This document shows, piece after piece, positions 7,435 through 15,639 of a DNA stretch of 36,274 bases; the stretch's first letter is position 1; each line of letters opens with the position of its first letter. This DNA comes from Roseovarius sp. Lineage in GTDB: Bacteria > Pseudomonadota > Alphaproteobacteria > Rhodobacterales > Rhodobacteraceae. The stretch is taken from NCBI GenBank assembly GCA_026709325.1, contig JAPOTF010000010.1, positions 1 through 36,274 on the forward strand, read 5' to 3'. The notes under the pieces are model-generated. The model was not told the origin of the DNA. It worked only from the letters and a program-made list of their open reading frames with translations, and ran no database searches. The position numbers were made by a program, and so were the translations under genes.

Positions 7435-7893
7435 TAATTCAACATTCTCGGCATTCTTTTACCCGCGCAACCTTCCCGATTTTAGAGCTTTTTAGGAAAT
7501 CCACAAAATCTGTGGATAAGTGCGTTGATAAGTTTCCAACATCTTGATTTTTTCACTTAAATTTAATGCCTTCGTTAATTTGCCTATTTTTTATGCAATA
7601 TTTAACATGTTGAATTTCTTTGATTAATTTTTTTCAACTGATGCCGTTCTTAAAAAAACAAACAATATAAGACACTTATATGACAGTTTCGCCAACGGTT
7701 AGCAACTTTCGCGGACTATTGCAAAAGAGGGGCTGAAAAACGCGAAATCTCGCTTTCCAGACATGAAAAGACCTTCATGATTCGAATCCCGCGGTGGTTG
7801 AAAAACGCCTGTGGAAAAATTCGGCCGCCGGATTGGCCCTGTTGAAAATCCAGGTGCCGCCTTATATCGCAACATATTGAAATATGTGTTTTT
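7435..7893. other. AT-rich intergenic region with a perfect DnaA box
   Basis: Between the exchanger 3' end and the uvrC start I find no supported gene. From about 7480 to 7690 the DNA is markedly AT-rich. It contains TGTGGATAA (7511-7519), a perfect reverse-strand DnaA box, facing ATCCACA (7499-7505) as an inverted pair with a 5-base gap, and GCGTTGATAA (7523-7532), a weaker box. The uvrC promoter must lie here. A minus-strand frame at 7716-7955 is not convincing, as it overlaps the exchanger gene end. Confidence 0.6.
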
Positions 7894-8856
7894 TCAACCG
7901 AGAACCAGACAAATGTAAATGACATAGAGAAGTGTAAATGCGAAGCCGAAACCACGGCTCATGTCTCTTTCCCGAAACACGAAGGGAATAATGAGCAGTG
8001 ACGCTCCCAGCATTACCCAAAGATCCAATCTGAGGAATTTGGCATCCACCGGAATTGTGCCGACAATGGACGCAATGCCTATAATCCCAAGCACATTGAA
8101 CATGTTTGAGCCAATTACATTGCCAAGAGCGACATCCGCCTGCTTGCGAATTGCGGCCATCAGCGTGGTTGCCAGTTCCGGAAGGGAGGTGCCAATCGCG
8201 ACTAGCGTCAGTCCAATGACCGCATCGCTTACGCCAAATTGCGCCGCAATGATTGAAGCGCTCCCCACAAGAAGTTCCGAACCAACGGGTAGTCCCGCAA
8301 GTCCAAAGATCAAAAAGGCATACATTTTCATTCTCGACATGTCTGGATCAACACCGCCGAGTTCTTCAGGGTTCTCCGTTGCCATTCCCGCATAGCTTCT
8401 GCGATGCTTCTTGGCTTCAAAGAACGCATCGGCCAGAAAGCACAGCAGGGTAAGCAGAAGCGCCGCCCCGGCAAGCCCGTCAAACTTGCCGCGAAATGCC
8501 AGGACCATGAACAGCGCCGTTCCGGCAATCATAAACAAATAGGTTTTCCTTGGCCTGCATTTAGATGTTGCGAGACCGGCCGCAAGAGCGGGCAATCCCA
8601 GCACCAGAAGAATGTTTGCCGTGTTGGATCCAACGACATTGCCAAGCGCAATTCCGCTTTTGTCATCCATAACGGCGCTTATTGAAATAAACAGCTCCGG
8701 TGCCGACGTGCCAAAAGCCACAATTGTCAGACTTACGATAAGAGCCGGAATGCCCATTCTCAGGCTAAGGTTGACCGCACCCTTTACCAGAGCGTCTCCG
8801 GCAAGCAGCAGAAGGCAAAAACCCAGGACAAGATACACCCACAGCTCAATGCTCAT
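7894..8856 (-). CDS. Calcium/sodium antiporter (CaCA family, YrbG-like)
   Basis: Inner-membrane cation exchanger of 320 residues, about ten membrane segments in two homologous halves. The alpha repeats are clear: VAFGTSAPELFIS with GNVVGSNTANILLVLG in the first half (about 47-87), and VAIGTSLPELATT with GNVIGSNMFNVLGI in the second. The paired glutamates (PEL) and the asparagines bind the ion in this family. Start ATG 8856 overlaps the stop of the small zinc-ribbon gene (ATGA), so it is co-translated with that gene and the S49 peptidase. Ion preference cannot be read from sequence. Confidence 0.92.
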   Translation of the reverse strand: MSIELWVYLVLGFCLLLLAGDALVKGAVNLSLRMGIPALIVSLTIVAFGTSAPELFISISAVMDDKSGIALGNVVGSNTANILLVLGLPALAAGLATSKCRPRKTYLFMIAGTALFMVLAFRGKFDGLAGAALLLTLLCFLADAFFEAKKHRRSYAGMATENPEELGGVDPDMSRMKMYAFLIFGLAGLPVGSELLVGSASIIAAQFGVSDAVIGLTLVAIGTSLPELATTLMAAIRKQADVALGNVIGSNMFNVLGIIGIASIVGTIPVDAKFLRLDLWVMLGASLLIIPFVFRERDMSRGFGFAFTLLYVIYICLVLG

Positions 8857-9023
8857 CTACGACCGCCCTTCCCGCATTTACATGGCCCCTTTCCAATCCT
8901 GAACCGTCCGCATTTTTTGCAGCGGGCTGCGGCGAACCTGTCTCGACCGGGGAATTTAAGTCGCCCGAAAATGGCCAGCAAGGCGATGAACGCCAGAAAT
9001 ATCAAAACAATCTTGTTGAGCAC
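8853..9023 (-). CDS. 56-aa membrane-anchored zinc-ribbon protein
   Basis: A short gene exactly filling the space between the peptidase and the exchanger. GTG 9023 lies two bases after the peptidase stop, and TGA 8855-8853 overlaps the exchanger ATG. The product has one N-terminal membrane segment (VLIFLAFIALLAIFG, residues 6-20), a basic linker, and a C-x2-C / C-x-C ribbon: CKKCGRFRIGKGPCKCG (35-51). Similar small proteins occur at this spot in Rhodobacterales-type genomes, as I recall. Function unknown. The spacing and cysteines make it convincing despite its size. Confidence 0.8.
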   Translation of the reverse strand: MLNKIVLIFLAFIALLAIFGRLKFPGRDRFAAARCKKCGRFRIGKGPCKCGKGGRR

Positions 9024-9025
9024 TA

Positions 9026-9832
9026 TCAGAGCCCAAAACGCGCATAAGCTGCGCGTTCTTCAATTTCGGTCATGGCGTCTCGCGCCATTTCCGCCCCGAA
9101 ACGCCTGAAAAAGCCCTTTTTCGGGCCATACATCGAAAACCGGACCTTTTCACCATAGATTTCCCTTAATTTGGACTCCATGTGGGCCACGCCATCAGCG
9201 AGTCCAAATTCCACGGCTCTGGTCCCCAGCCAGAACTCGCCGGTGAACAAATCCGTCTCCCTGGACAACCTGTCCCCCCTTCTTGACTTGACATGCCCAA
9301 TAAACGATTCATGCATGCTGTCCAGCAAACTCTGGAGCCGGAGAACGTCTTCCTCTTTTTCCGGCTTGAACGGATCCAGCATGCTTTTGGACTTTCCAGC
9401 CGTGTGGATGCGGCGTTCAATGCCATGCCGCTCAAGAAGAGCATGCGCCCCAAAACCCGCGGCTATCACGCCGATTGAACCAAGAACGGAATTTTCATCC
9501 ACCCAGATGTCATCCGCCGCGGCTGCCAGCCAGTAGCCACCCGATGCCGCAACGTCTTCCACAAAGGCGTGCACGGGAATCCCCCTCTCTTCAGCTTCGC
9601 GCCTTATTCTCGCGGCAATGAGAGACGATTGAACGGGTGACCCGCCTGGCGAATTGATCGAAAGGGCAACGGCCTTCGGTCTTCCCCTGGAGAACGCCTT
9701 CCCAATTACCGGAGCCAAAATCTCGTCATTCAGCTGCGCCCGGCCGCCAGAGCCAATCATGCCGGCGAGTCTCACAACTGAAACAACGGGTTTGCGATTA
9801 AGGAATGGAATTTTAAATTTCATTGTGTTCAT
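9026..9832 (-). CDS. Short-form S49 signal peptide peptidase (SppA/SohB-like)
   Basis: Serine peptidase of the ClpP/crotonase fold with a Ser-Lys dyad. S97 lies in VAASGGYWLA and K149 in GKSKSMLDPF; the 52-residue spacing equals that in Bacillus SppA. NSPGGSP (60-66) forms the oxyanion region. At 268 residues it is a single-domain form; unlike long SppA it has no obvious N-terminal membrane anchor, only a hydrophobic beta strand, so its location is uncertain. It likely trims signal or membrane-derived peptides. The start could be 9832 or 9823. It leads an operon with the zinc-ribbon and exchanger genes. The 234 bases before it (9833-10066) hold no evident gene. Confidence 0.9.
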   Translation of the reverse strand: MNTMKFKIPFLNRKPVVSVVRLAGMIGSGGRAQLNDEILAPVIGKAFSRGRPKAVALSINSPGGSPVQSSLIAARIRREAEERGIPVHAFVEDVAASGGYWLAAAADDIWVDENSVLGSIGVIAAGFGAHALLERHGIERRIHTAGKSKSMLDPFKPEKEEDVLRLQSLLDSMHESFIGHVKSRRGDRLSRETDLFTGEFWLGTRAVEFGLADGVAHMESKLREIYGEKVRFSMYGPKKGFFRRFGAEMARDAMTEIEERAAYARFGL

Positions 9833-10066
9833 TTAATCTCGGGTTTTCATTTAACAAGGCCGCCCGTGTCTTTCACTGCAACGTGGCGACCATAACCAGC
9901 TGGCATATCCGAACATCCGCCGCAATTCATGCAATGCCCGGTCGACGCGTTCACCGAGCTCCACGCGGCCCTTTGCGGTCCGCGGCTTCGCCCCGCACAA
10001 CCTGAATATGGAAATGTTCAATGACATGCGTTTGCATATGACTCGCGTTCCCGTGTCGGCGAAACA

Positions 10067-10828
10067 TCAGTTTCTTATCTGATATCCGGTCTTGAAGATC
10101 AGCCAGACAAGCCCCAGGCAAATGGCAATGAATAGGGACATTGCAACCAAACTCCAGACAAGCCCCACATCACCCTGCCCAAAGAAAAGCCACCGAAAGC
10201 CGGAAATCAGATACACCACGGGATTGAACAGCGAGACGCTCTGCCAGAACGGCGGCAGCATTGAAAGCGAATAGAACGAGCCACCCAGAAACACCAGCGG
10301 CGTGATTATCAGAAGCGGTATAAGCTGCAGTTGCTCGAAATTCTGCGCCCATATTCCAATTATAAAGCCAAAGAGACTGAAGCTGATGCACGTAAGCACG
10401 AGAAACGCAAGCATCGCGATTGGATACTGTATGTTCAAGTCCACAAAGAATGTGGATGTAACCAAAATCACCAGCCCCACAAATAGCGCCTTGGTGGCCG
10501 AAGCGCCAACATAGCCAATGACGATTTCAAGGTAGTTTACGGGCGCGGAAAGCAGCTCGAAAATGGTTCCAATAAACTTGGGAAAGTAAATGCTGAAGGA
10601 AGCGGTGCTTACCGACTGGGACATCACGGTCAGCATTATCAAACCGGGAACAATGAACGAGCCGTAGCTAACTCCCTCCACCTGATTGATCCGGCTGCCG
10701 ATGGCCGCTCCAAAAACGACAAAGTAAAGCGATGTGGAAATAACCGGCGATATGAAACTCTGCAGAAGCGTTCTGAAGAACCTCTTCATTTCGAACGCGT
10801 ATATCGCCATTACAGCTCTATGGTTCAT
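10067..10828 (-). CDS. ABC-2 type export permease (YadH-like)
   Basis: Membrane subunit of a two-gene ABC exporter, 253 residues with about six membrane segments: an amphipathic N-terminus, then PVISTSLYFVVFG, FIVPGLIMLTVM and further helices. The segment MLPPFWQSVSLFNPVVYLISGFR is the ABC-2 signature near the C-terminus. ATG 10828 overlaps the ATPase stop (ATGA), so the two are made together. Size and order match E. coli YadG/YadH, whose substrate is not settled. Confidence 0.92.
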   Translation of the reverse strand: MNHRAVMAIYAFEMKRFFRTLLQSFISPVISTSLYFVVFGAAIGSRINQVEGVSYGSFIVPGLIMLTVMSQSVSTASFSIYFPKFIGTIFELLSAPVNYLEIVIGYVGASATKALFVGLVILVTSTFFVDLNIQYPIAMLAFLVLTCISFSLFGFIIGIWAQNFEQLQLIPLLIITPLVFLGGSFYSLSMLPPFWQSVSLFNPVVYLISGFRWLFFGQGDVGLVWSLVAMSLFIAICLGLVWLIFKTGYQIRN

Positions 10829-11754
10829 GCCGCATCCTCCCTGACCAGATCGATGAATATCTGCTCTAGACTTGACTGGGTTGTCTGGATGTCGTTCAAC
10901 TTCAAACCGGCTCCGCTTATGCTCTGAAGAAGTCGCGTAATCCCCGTGCTGTCATGCATTGTATCGTAGATATAGACAAGAGTGGTGCCGCCATCTGCCA
11001 GACTTAAATTGTACTCCGCCAGCTTTTCGGGAATTTCCCTCAGCATTTCCTTCAGCTCAATCCGCAGTATCTTGTAGCCCATGCGCCTCATCAGAGAGTC
11101 TTTTTCCTCCACCAGCAGTATTTCGCCATTGTTGACAACCGCAATCCTGTCGGCTATGGCCTCGGCCTCTTCAATGTAATGTGTCGTTAGAATGATGGTT
11201 ACCCCCGTTTCGCGCAACTCGCGGAGGATTTTCCACATGTCCCGGCGCAGTTCCACGTCCACGCCGGCCGTTGGTTCATCCAGAAAAAGCACTCGCGGCT
11301 CGTGGCAAAGAGCCTTGGCGATCAGAACGCGTCTTTTCATCCCTCCGGAAAGTTCCTTGATTCTTGATTTTCTCTTGTCCCACAGGGACAGTTGCCGAAG
11401 AATGCGCTCTATGAGTTCCTTGTCGTCGGGCTTTCCAAAGAGGCCTCTGGAAAGACGCACGGTGTTGATGACTCTTTCGAAAGGCTCCAGAACCACTTCC
11501 TGCGGAACCAGTCCGACAAGTCTTCTTGCCGAACGATATTCCGTTTCGATGTCAAACCCCCCTATTCGCGCATAGCCGCCGGTTGCCTGAACGATTCCGC
11601 AAAGTGTTGAAATCAATGTGGTTTTCCCCGCTCCATTTGGTCCAAGGAGGGCCAGAATCTCTCCTTCTCTAATATTAAGATTTACATCGCGAAGCGCCTT
11701 GACGCCGTCCTTGTATGTTTTTGTCAGCCCACGGGTTTCGACAATATCCGTCAT
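10825..11754 (-). CDS. ABC transporter ATP-binding protein (YadG-like)
   Basis: Cytoplasmic ATPase of 309 residues. Walker A GPNGAGKTT (38-46), Q-loop VPQE (83-86), signature LSGGMKRR (135-142), Walker B VLFLDEPT (155-162), D-loop and the TTH switch histidine near 190 are all intact. The last 90 residues form the C-terminal extension usual in DrrA/YadG-type ATPases. AGGAG lies 6 bases before ATG 11754. It pairs with the overlapping permease to form a 2+2 exporter. Substrate unknown. Confidence 0.93.
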   Translation of the reverse strand: MTDIVETRGLTKTYKDGVKALRDVNLNIREGEILALLGPNGAGKTTLISTLCGIVQATGGYARIGGFDIETEYRSARRLVGLVPQEVVLEPFERVINTVRLSRGLFGKPDDKELIERILRQLSLWDKRKSRIKELSGGMKRRVLIAKALCHEPRVLFLDEPTAGVDVELRRDMWKILRELRETGVTIILTTHYIEEAEAIADRIAVVNNGEILLVEEKDSLMRRMGYKILRIELKEMLREIPEKLAEYNLSLADGGTTLVYIYDTMHDSTGITRLLQSISGAGLKLNDIQTTQSSLEQIFIDLVREDAA

Positions 11755-11946
11755 GCCATTCTCCTAAACCATGCGTAAACATGCGATATAGCTGTAAATA
11801 CGCTTCCTTCCAGCAGCATGCGTCCGCAACGTGGTTCGAACACGCAAGCCCGATTAAATGCTCTATACAGCGACCTGTCGCTGTCGCAAACATGCGATGC
11901 AAAAAACATTCCATGTGCTATTTGCCTGAATTCAAGGAGTGATCAT
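11755..11946. promoter_or_regulatory. Divergent intergenic region with repeated CATGCG motifs
   Basis: This gap separates the minus-strand ABC operon from the plus-strand transporter and must hold both promoters. CATGCG occurs four times (11770, 11780, 11817, 11891), twice inside the longer AAACATGCGAT (11777-11787 and 11888-11898). The repeats may be binding sites for a shared regulator; no known motif is recognised. Confidence 0.35.
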
Positions 11947-12933
11947 GTGAACAATGCCGCCAGTCATCAGAATCCCGGACTTGGCATGGCCTTTATCCTG
12001 CTGGGGGTACTGGCCATTACCGTAAATGACATGCTATTCAAGTTCCTTTCCGGAGATTATCCGCTGCATCAAATGGTTTTCACCCGATCCGCCATCGGCC
12101 TCGTCTTCAGTCTTTTAATGGTGCATTTCGAAGGCGGATTGCAAATACTCAAAACCGACCGGGTGGGTCTGCATGTCATCCGGGTGCTAATGATCGTAAT
12201 TGCAAACATGACGTTTTTTGCCGCTCTTGCCGCTCTCCCGCTGGGCGAGGCCACCGCGCTGTTCTTCGTGGCACCCCTGATGATAACCTTGCTGGGAGTG
12301 CCAATTCTTGGCGAAAAGGTCGGGCCTCTTAGAATCGGCGCCGTGGTTGCGGGATTAATTGGCGTGATAATAATGACCCGTCCATGGGCAGCGGCAGCCG
12401 AGCGCAATGCGCCTGTCATAATATATCTGCTTCCCGTGGTTGCGGCCCTGACATACGCTCTAAACCAGATACTCACCAGAAAGCTGGGATATACATCCAA
12501 AGCCTCGGCAATGGCCGTATACATTCAGGTCACCTTTTTATTGACGGGCATTTTGTTTTGGCTGGCCGTTGGCGACGGCAGATATGCGGAGGGTCTCGAG
12601 AACGAGAGCCTCGTGTTTCTTCTGCGGGCATGGACCATGCCGGAGGGCCGCGATATCGGACTCTTTATCTGGCTCGGTCTCAACTCCGCGATCATCGGAT
12701 ACACGCTGGCTCAGGCGTACAGACTTGCCGACGCGGCAACCATAGCGCCGTTCGAATATGCGGGACTGCCCATTGCCATTTTCTGGGGCTGGGTGATATG
12801 GGGAGATCTGCCGGGACCGGTGATGATGATTGGAATCGGCCTGATACTCGGCTCCGGACTCTTTGTCTTCATCCGCGAAAACGCAAAAAACAGGCGTCTT
12901 GCAGGCAACCGGCGCGTGCACAGGAGATATTAG
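11947..12933 (+). CDS. EamA/DMT-family inner-membrane transporter
   Basis: Ten-helix drug/metabolite transporter of 328 residues made of two EamA repeats (about 14-145 and 165-305). GTG 11947 is chosen over longer starts because AAGGAG lies 7 bases upstream and the residues before it look non-coding. ALPLGEATALFFVAPLMITL with LGEKVGP is the typical first-repeat ending. It overlaps the ribosome-binding site of the racemase gene downstream, so the two are probably co-transcribed. It resembles the second EamA gene at 21824-22792 along its length. Related rickettsial proteins carry S-adenosylmethionine; substrate here unknown. Confidence 0.9.
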   Translation: MNNAASHQNPGLGMAFILLGVLAITVNDMLFKFLSGDYPLHQMVFTRSAIGLVFSLLMVHFEGGLQILKTDRVGLHVIRVLMIVIANMTFFAALAALPLGEATALFFVAPLMITLLGVPILGEKVGPLRIGAVVAGLIGVIIMTRPWAAAAERNAPVIIYLLPVVAALTYALNQILTRKLGYTSKASAMAVYIQVTFLLTGILFWLAVGDGRYAEGLENESLVFLLRAWTMPEGRDIGLFIWLGLNSAIIGYTLAQAYRLADAATIAPFEYAGLPIAIFWGWVIWGDLPGPVMMIGIGLILGSGLFVFIRENAKNRRLAGNRRVHRRY

Positions 12934-12935
12934 GT

Positions 12936-14042
12936 ATGCTCGACACGATTAAAGTCGTTGAAATCGAGGGTCTTGGTCCGGGACCTTTCGCCGCGATGAT
13001 GCTGGCCGATCTCGGCGCGGAGGTAACGGCAATCCACAGACCGGATCCCTCCAGTCCGGCAACGGGCGGGCATAGCATGCTTGACAGGGGAAAGCGCTCC
13101 GTGGTGCTGGATCTGAAATCCGGGACAGGCCTTCAGGCCGCGCGCGCCCTGATAAACCGCGCGGATGCGGTTATCGAGGGATTTCGTCCCGGCGTAATGG
13201 AACGGCTCGGACTTGGTCCCGAAACGTTTTCGCAGTCAAATCCCGCCCTTGTCTTCGCCCGCATGACCGGCTGGGGGCAAAGCGGCCCGCGTTCGGGAAC
13301 CGCGGGGCACGACCTCAACTACATTGCGACTTCCGGTGCGCTGCACTACGCATCAGCTCCCGGCGACATTCCAATGACTCCTCCAACGATGCTTGGAGAC
13401 ATAGCGGGCGGCGCCCTGTATCTTGTTTCGGGCATTCTCGCGGGATTGATCAACGCGAAGCGCTCCGGCCGCGGAACCGTGGTTGATGCGGCGATAGTGG
13501 ACGGGTCGGCCCATATGATGGCGTTGCTGATGTCCATGGCGCCTGGCGGGGATTTGCGGGAGAGGAGAGGGGAAAGCCTTCTTGACGGACCGCACTGGTC
13601 CCGCGTCTACGCATGCAGATGCGGCGGATTTCTCAGCGTTCAATGTCTTGAACCCAAATTCTACAGCGAGTTTCTGTCCATAATGGACCTTGATGGCGAT
13701 CCGGATTTCAAAAATCAGCATGATCGGTCGAAATGGCCCGGGCTTGTCGCGCTGCTTGCCAAATTGTTCGCATCGAAACCGATTGACCACTGGGTTGACC
13801 TGTTTGAAAATTCCGACGCCTGCGTGGCGCCGGTCCTTTCCCCATGGAAGGCGGCATCCGAGCCGCACATTGCCGAAAGGGGGATATGGGTCGAGTTTCA
13901 GGGAATGCTGCAGCCGGTTCCGGCGCCGCGTTTTGACGGCAAATGCCGGGAACCGGGTCAAATTCCGCTTCGGGGTCAGCACACGGAAGCCATACTGAAC
14001 GAACTCCGGGCCGAAGGCAAAATCGATTCCGGCAACATCTGA
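12936..14042 (+). CDS. Alpha-methylacyl-CoA racemase-like CoA transferase family III protein
   Basis: Formyl-CoA transferase/AMACR family, 368 residues. It opens with the AMACR-type IKVVEIEGLGPGPFAAMML. The racemase catalytic set is present: H125 (AGHDLNYIA), D155 (GDIAGG) and E239 (LEPKFY), matching H126/D156/E241 of mycobacterial MCR; true transferases use an aspartate near 169 instead. It probably interconverts (2R)- and (2S)-methylacyl-CoA thioesters in branched-chain lipid breakdown. ATG 12936 has AGGAG 9 bases upstream, inside the end of the transporter gene. Racemase is the better call than transferase, from the residues. Confidence 0.88.
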   Translation: MLDTIKVVEIEGLGPGPFAAMMLADLGAEVTAIHRPDPSSPATGGHSMLDRGKRSVVLDLKSGTGLQAARALINRADAVIEGFRPGVMERLGLGPETFSQSNPALVFARMTGWGQSGPRSGTAGHDLNYIATSGALHYASAPGDIPMTPPTMLGDIAGGALYLVSGILAGLINAKRSGRGTVVDAAIVDGSAHMMALLMSMAPGGDLRERRGESLLDGPHWSRVYACRCGGFLSVQCLEPKFYSEFLSIMDLDGDPDFKNQHDRSKWPGLVALLAKLFASKPIDHWVDLFENSDACVAPVLSPWKAASEPHIAERGIWVEFQGMLQPVPAPRFDGKCREPGQIPLRGQHTEAILNELRAEGKIDSGNI

Positions 14043-14138
14043 ATGTCGCGCCGGTTCCGGCATTGCCATTGGCGTAGCGGCAAAGACCGACGCCTTGACA
14101 ATCTGGACAGCAAATCAATTCACGGCTAGTAGGGCACG

Positions 14139-14615
14139 ATGGCAAAGAAAAGTGAAAACCCCAACTACAGGATCGTTGCCGAAAACCGACGGGCTCGTCA
14201 CGATTACGCAATTGAGGATGATCTCGAATGCGGCATTCTGCTGCGCGGCTCGGAGGTAAAGTCGCTTCGCGAAAGATCGGCCAATATCGCCGAAAGCTAC
14301 GCCGAGGTGGAAAACGGCGAACTCTGGCTGGTAAACTCCCATATAGCGCCCTATGAGCAGGCCAGAACATTTGGGCATCAGGAACGTCGGCGCCGAAAAC
14401 TGCTCGCGTCCAAAAGGGAATTGTCAAGGCTCTGGAACGAAACGAAACGCAAGGGCATGACACTCGTGCCTCTGGCGCTTTATTTCAATCACCGCGGTCT
14501 TGCGAAGATTAAAATCGGCATTGCCAGGGGCAAGAAACTTCATGACAAGCGCGCCGATGAAGCCAGGCGGGACTGGGACCGGCAGAAGCGGCGGCTTCTG
14601 CGACATGGAGAATGA
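14139..14615 (+). CDS. smpB: SsrA-binding protein SmpB
   Basis: tmRNA partner in ribosome rescue, 158 residues. The OB-fold core is clear: [30 protein letters not shown], then NSHIAPYE. The basic C-terminal tail [15 protein letters not shown] is the part that enters the empty decoding channel. Length and order match the family throughout. It is single-gene, with a terminator-like hairpin after it. The tmRNA gene itself is not in this window. Confidence 0.97.
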   Translation: MAKKSENPNYRIVAENRRARHDYAIEDDLECGILLRGSEVKSLRERSANIAESYAEVENGELWLVNSHIAPYEQARTFGHQERRRRKLLASKRELSRLWNETKRKGMTLVPLALYFNHRGLAKIKIGIARGKKLHDKRADEARRDWDRQKRRLLRHGE

Positions 14616-14660
14616 GCATGTGAAATTTCAGCTCCGGTCCCGAATGCGGGCTTTTGGAAG

Positions 14661-14702
14661 GCCGACTCCGGACTATGATCGCAAATGAGTCGGCATTTTA
14701 TT
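14661..14702 (+). terminator. Terminator-like hairpin after smpB
   Basis: GCCGACTC (14661-14668) and GAGTCGGC (14687-14694) form a perfect 8-bp stem around an 18-base loop, followed by ATTTTATT. The stem is GC-rich and the T-run is short and broken, so termination may be partial. Confidence 0.55.
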
Positions 14703-14779
14703 CGCAAAGGCGTTTGACGCGCTTGCGCTTAAACGCATCTGAATGATAATTTAGGGAAACGGCATTCATGGAGGATTCC

Positions 14780-15637
14780 ATGCAATATGAAAATCCAGGG
14801 ACAATTGTGTCCACGGAGTGGCTTTTCAACCATCTCGACAATCCCGATCTGCGGATTCTCGACGGCACATGGTTTTTGCCTGGCGTGGAACGCGATGCCA
14901 AAGCCGAATACGACAAGGCGCACATTCCCGGAGCCAGATTTTTTGACATTGACCATATTTCAGATGACAGTTCATGTCTTCCGCATATGGCGCCGCCACA
15001 TGAGAAGTTCGTTTCCCGCATGCTGGCCATGGGTGTCGGCGATGGCCACCAGATAGTTGTTTACGATTCGCACGGACTTTTTTCCTCGGCGCGCGTGTGG
15101 TGGCTTTTTCGGCACATGGGACACACTCAAATAGCGGTGCTTGACGGTGGCATGCCAAAATGGATTTCCGAGGGGCGTCCACTTGAAGACATGCCGCCAC
15201 GCGCAACGCGCCGACACATGACCGCAAGACGACAGGCGCATATGGTAAAGAGCCGGTCGCAGGTGCTGAGCGCATCCAATTCGGGCGCTTTCGAAATTCT
15301 GGACGCCCGCTCTCCGGGGCGCTTTCTTGGCAGCGAGACCGAACCCCGAAAGGGATTGCGCAGCGGGCGCATTCCAGGCTCAAAGAATGTTTTCCATCTT
15401 GATCTTCTGAACGACAACGGAACAATGAAAACGCCGGACGAGCTCCGCGACATCTTTGCGGATGCCGGCGTTGACATGTCCAAACCCGCGATTACAACCT
15501 GCGGTTCGGGAATAACCGCGGCCATTGTCAACCTTGCGCTGGAGCGGACAGGAAAAACCGATCACGCGCTTTATGACGGTTCATGGACGGAATGGGGCAA
15601 AGACTCCGAGTTGCCCATTGAAAAAGGCGAGAGATAA
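14780..15637 (+). CDS. sseA: 3-mercaptopyruvate sulfurtransferase (two-domain rhodanese)
   Basis: Moves sulfur from 3-mercaptopyruvate to thiols or to its own cysteine as persulfide. Two rhodanese domains (about 10-140 and 160-280). The active-site loop CGSGITA (241-247) has the CG[SA]G[VI]TA form of mercaptopyruvate enzymes rather than thiosulfate rhodaneses. ATG 14780 is chosen because GGAGG sits 5 bases upstream; an ATG at 14768 would place that site inside the gene. The aminotransferase starts 2 bases after the stop, a pairing fitting the path from cysteine to mercaptopyruvate to persulfide. Confidence 0.92.
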   Translation: MQYENPGTIVSTEWLFNHLDNPDLRILDGTWFLPGVERDAKAEYDKAHIPGARFFDIDHISDDSSCLPHMAPPHEKFVSRMLAMGVGDGHQIVVYDSHGLFSSARVWWLFRHMGHTQIAVLDGGMPKWISEGRPLEDMPPRATRRHMTARRQAHMVKSRSQVLSASNSGAFEILDARSPGRFLGSETEPRKGLRSGRIPGSKNVFHLDLLNDNGTMKTPDELRDIFADAGVDMSKPAITTCGSGITAAIVNLALERTGKTDHALYDGSWTEWGKDSELPIEKGER

Positions 15638-15639
15638 AA

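Noticed and set aside
7716-7955. 79-aa minus-strand gene after the exchanger
   Set aside because: Overlaps the exchanger 3' end in another frame, lacks a domain and a ribosome-binding site.
12384-12935. Long N-terminal extension of the AMACR-like gene
   Set aside because: This is the other frame of the EamA gene; ATG 12936 has a proper ribosome-binding site and family-typical start.
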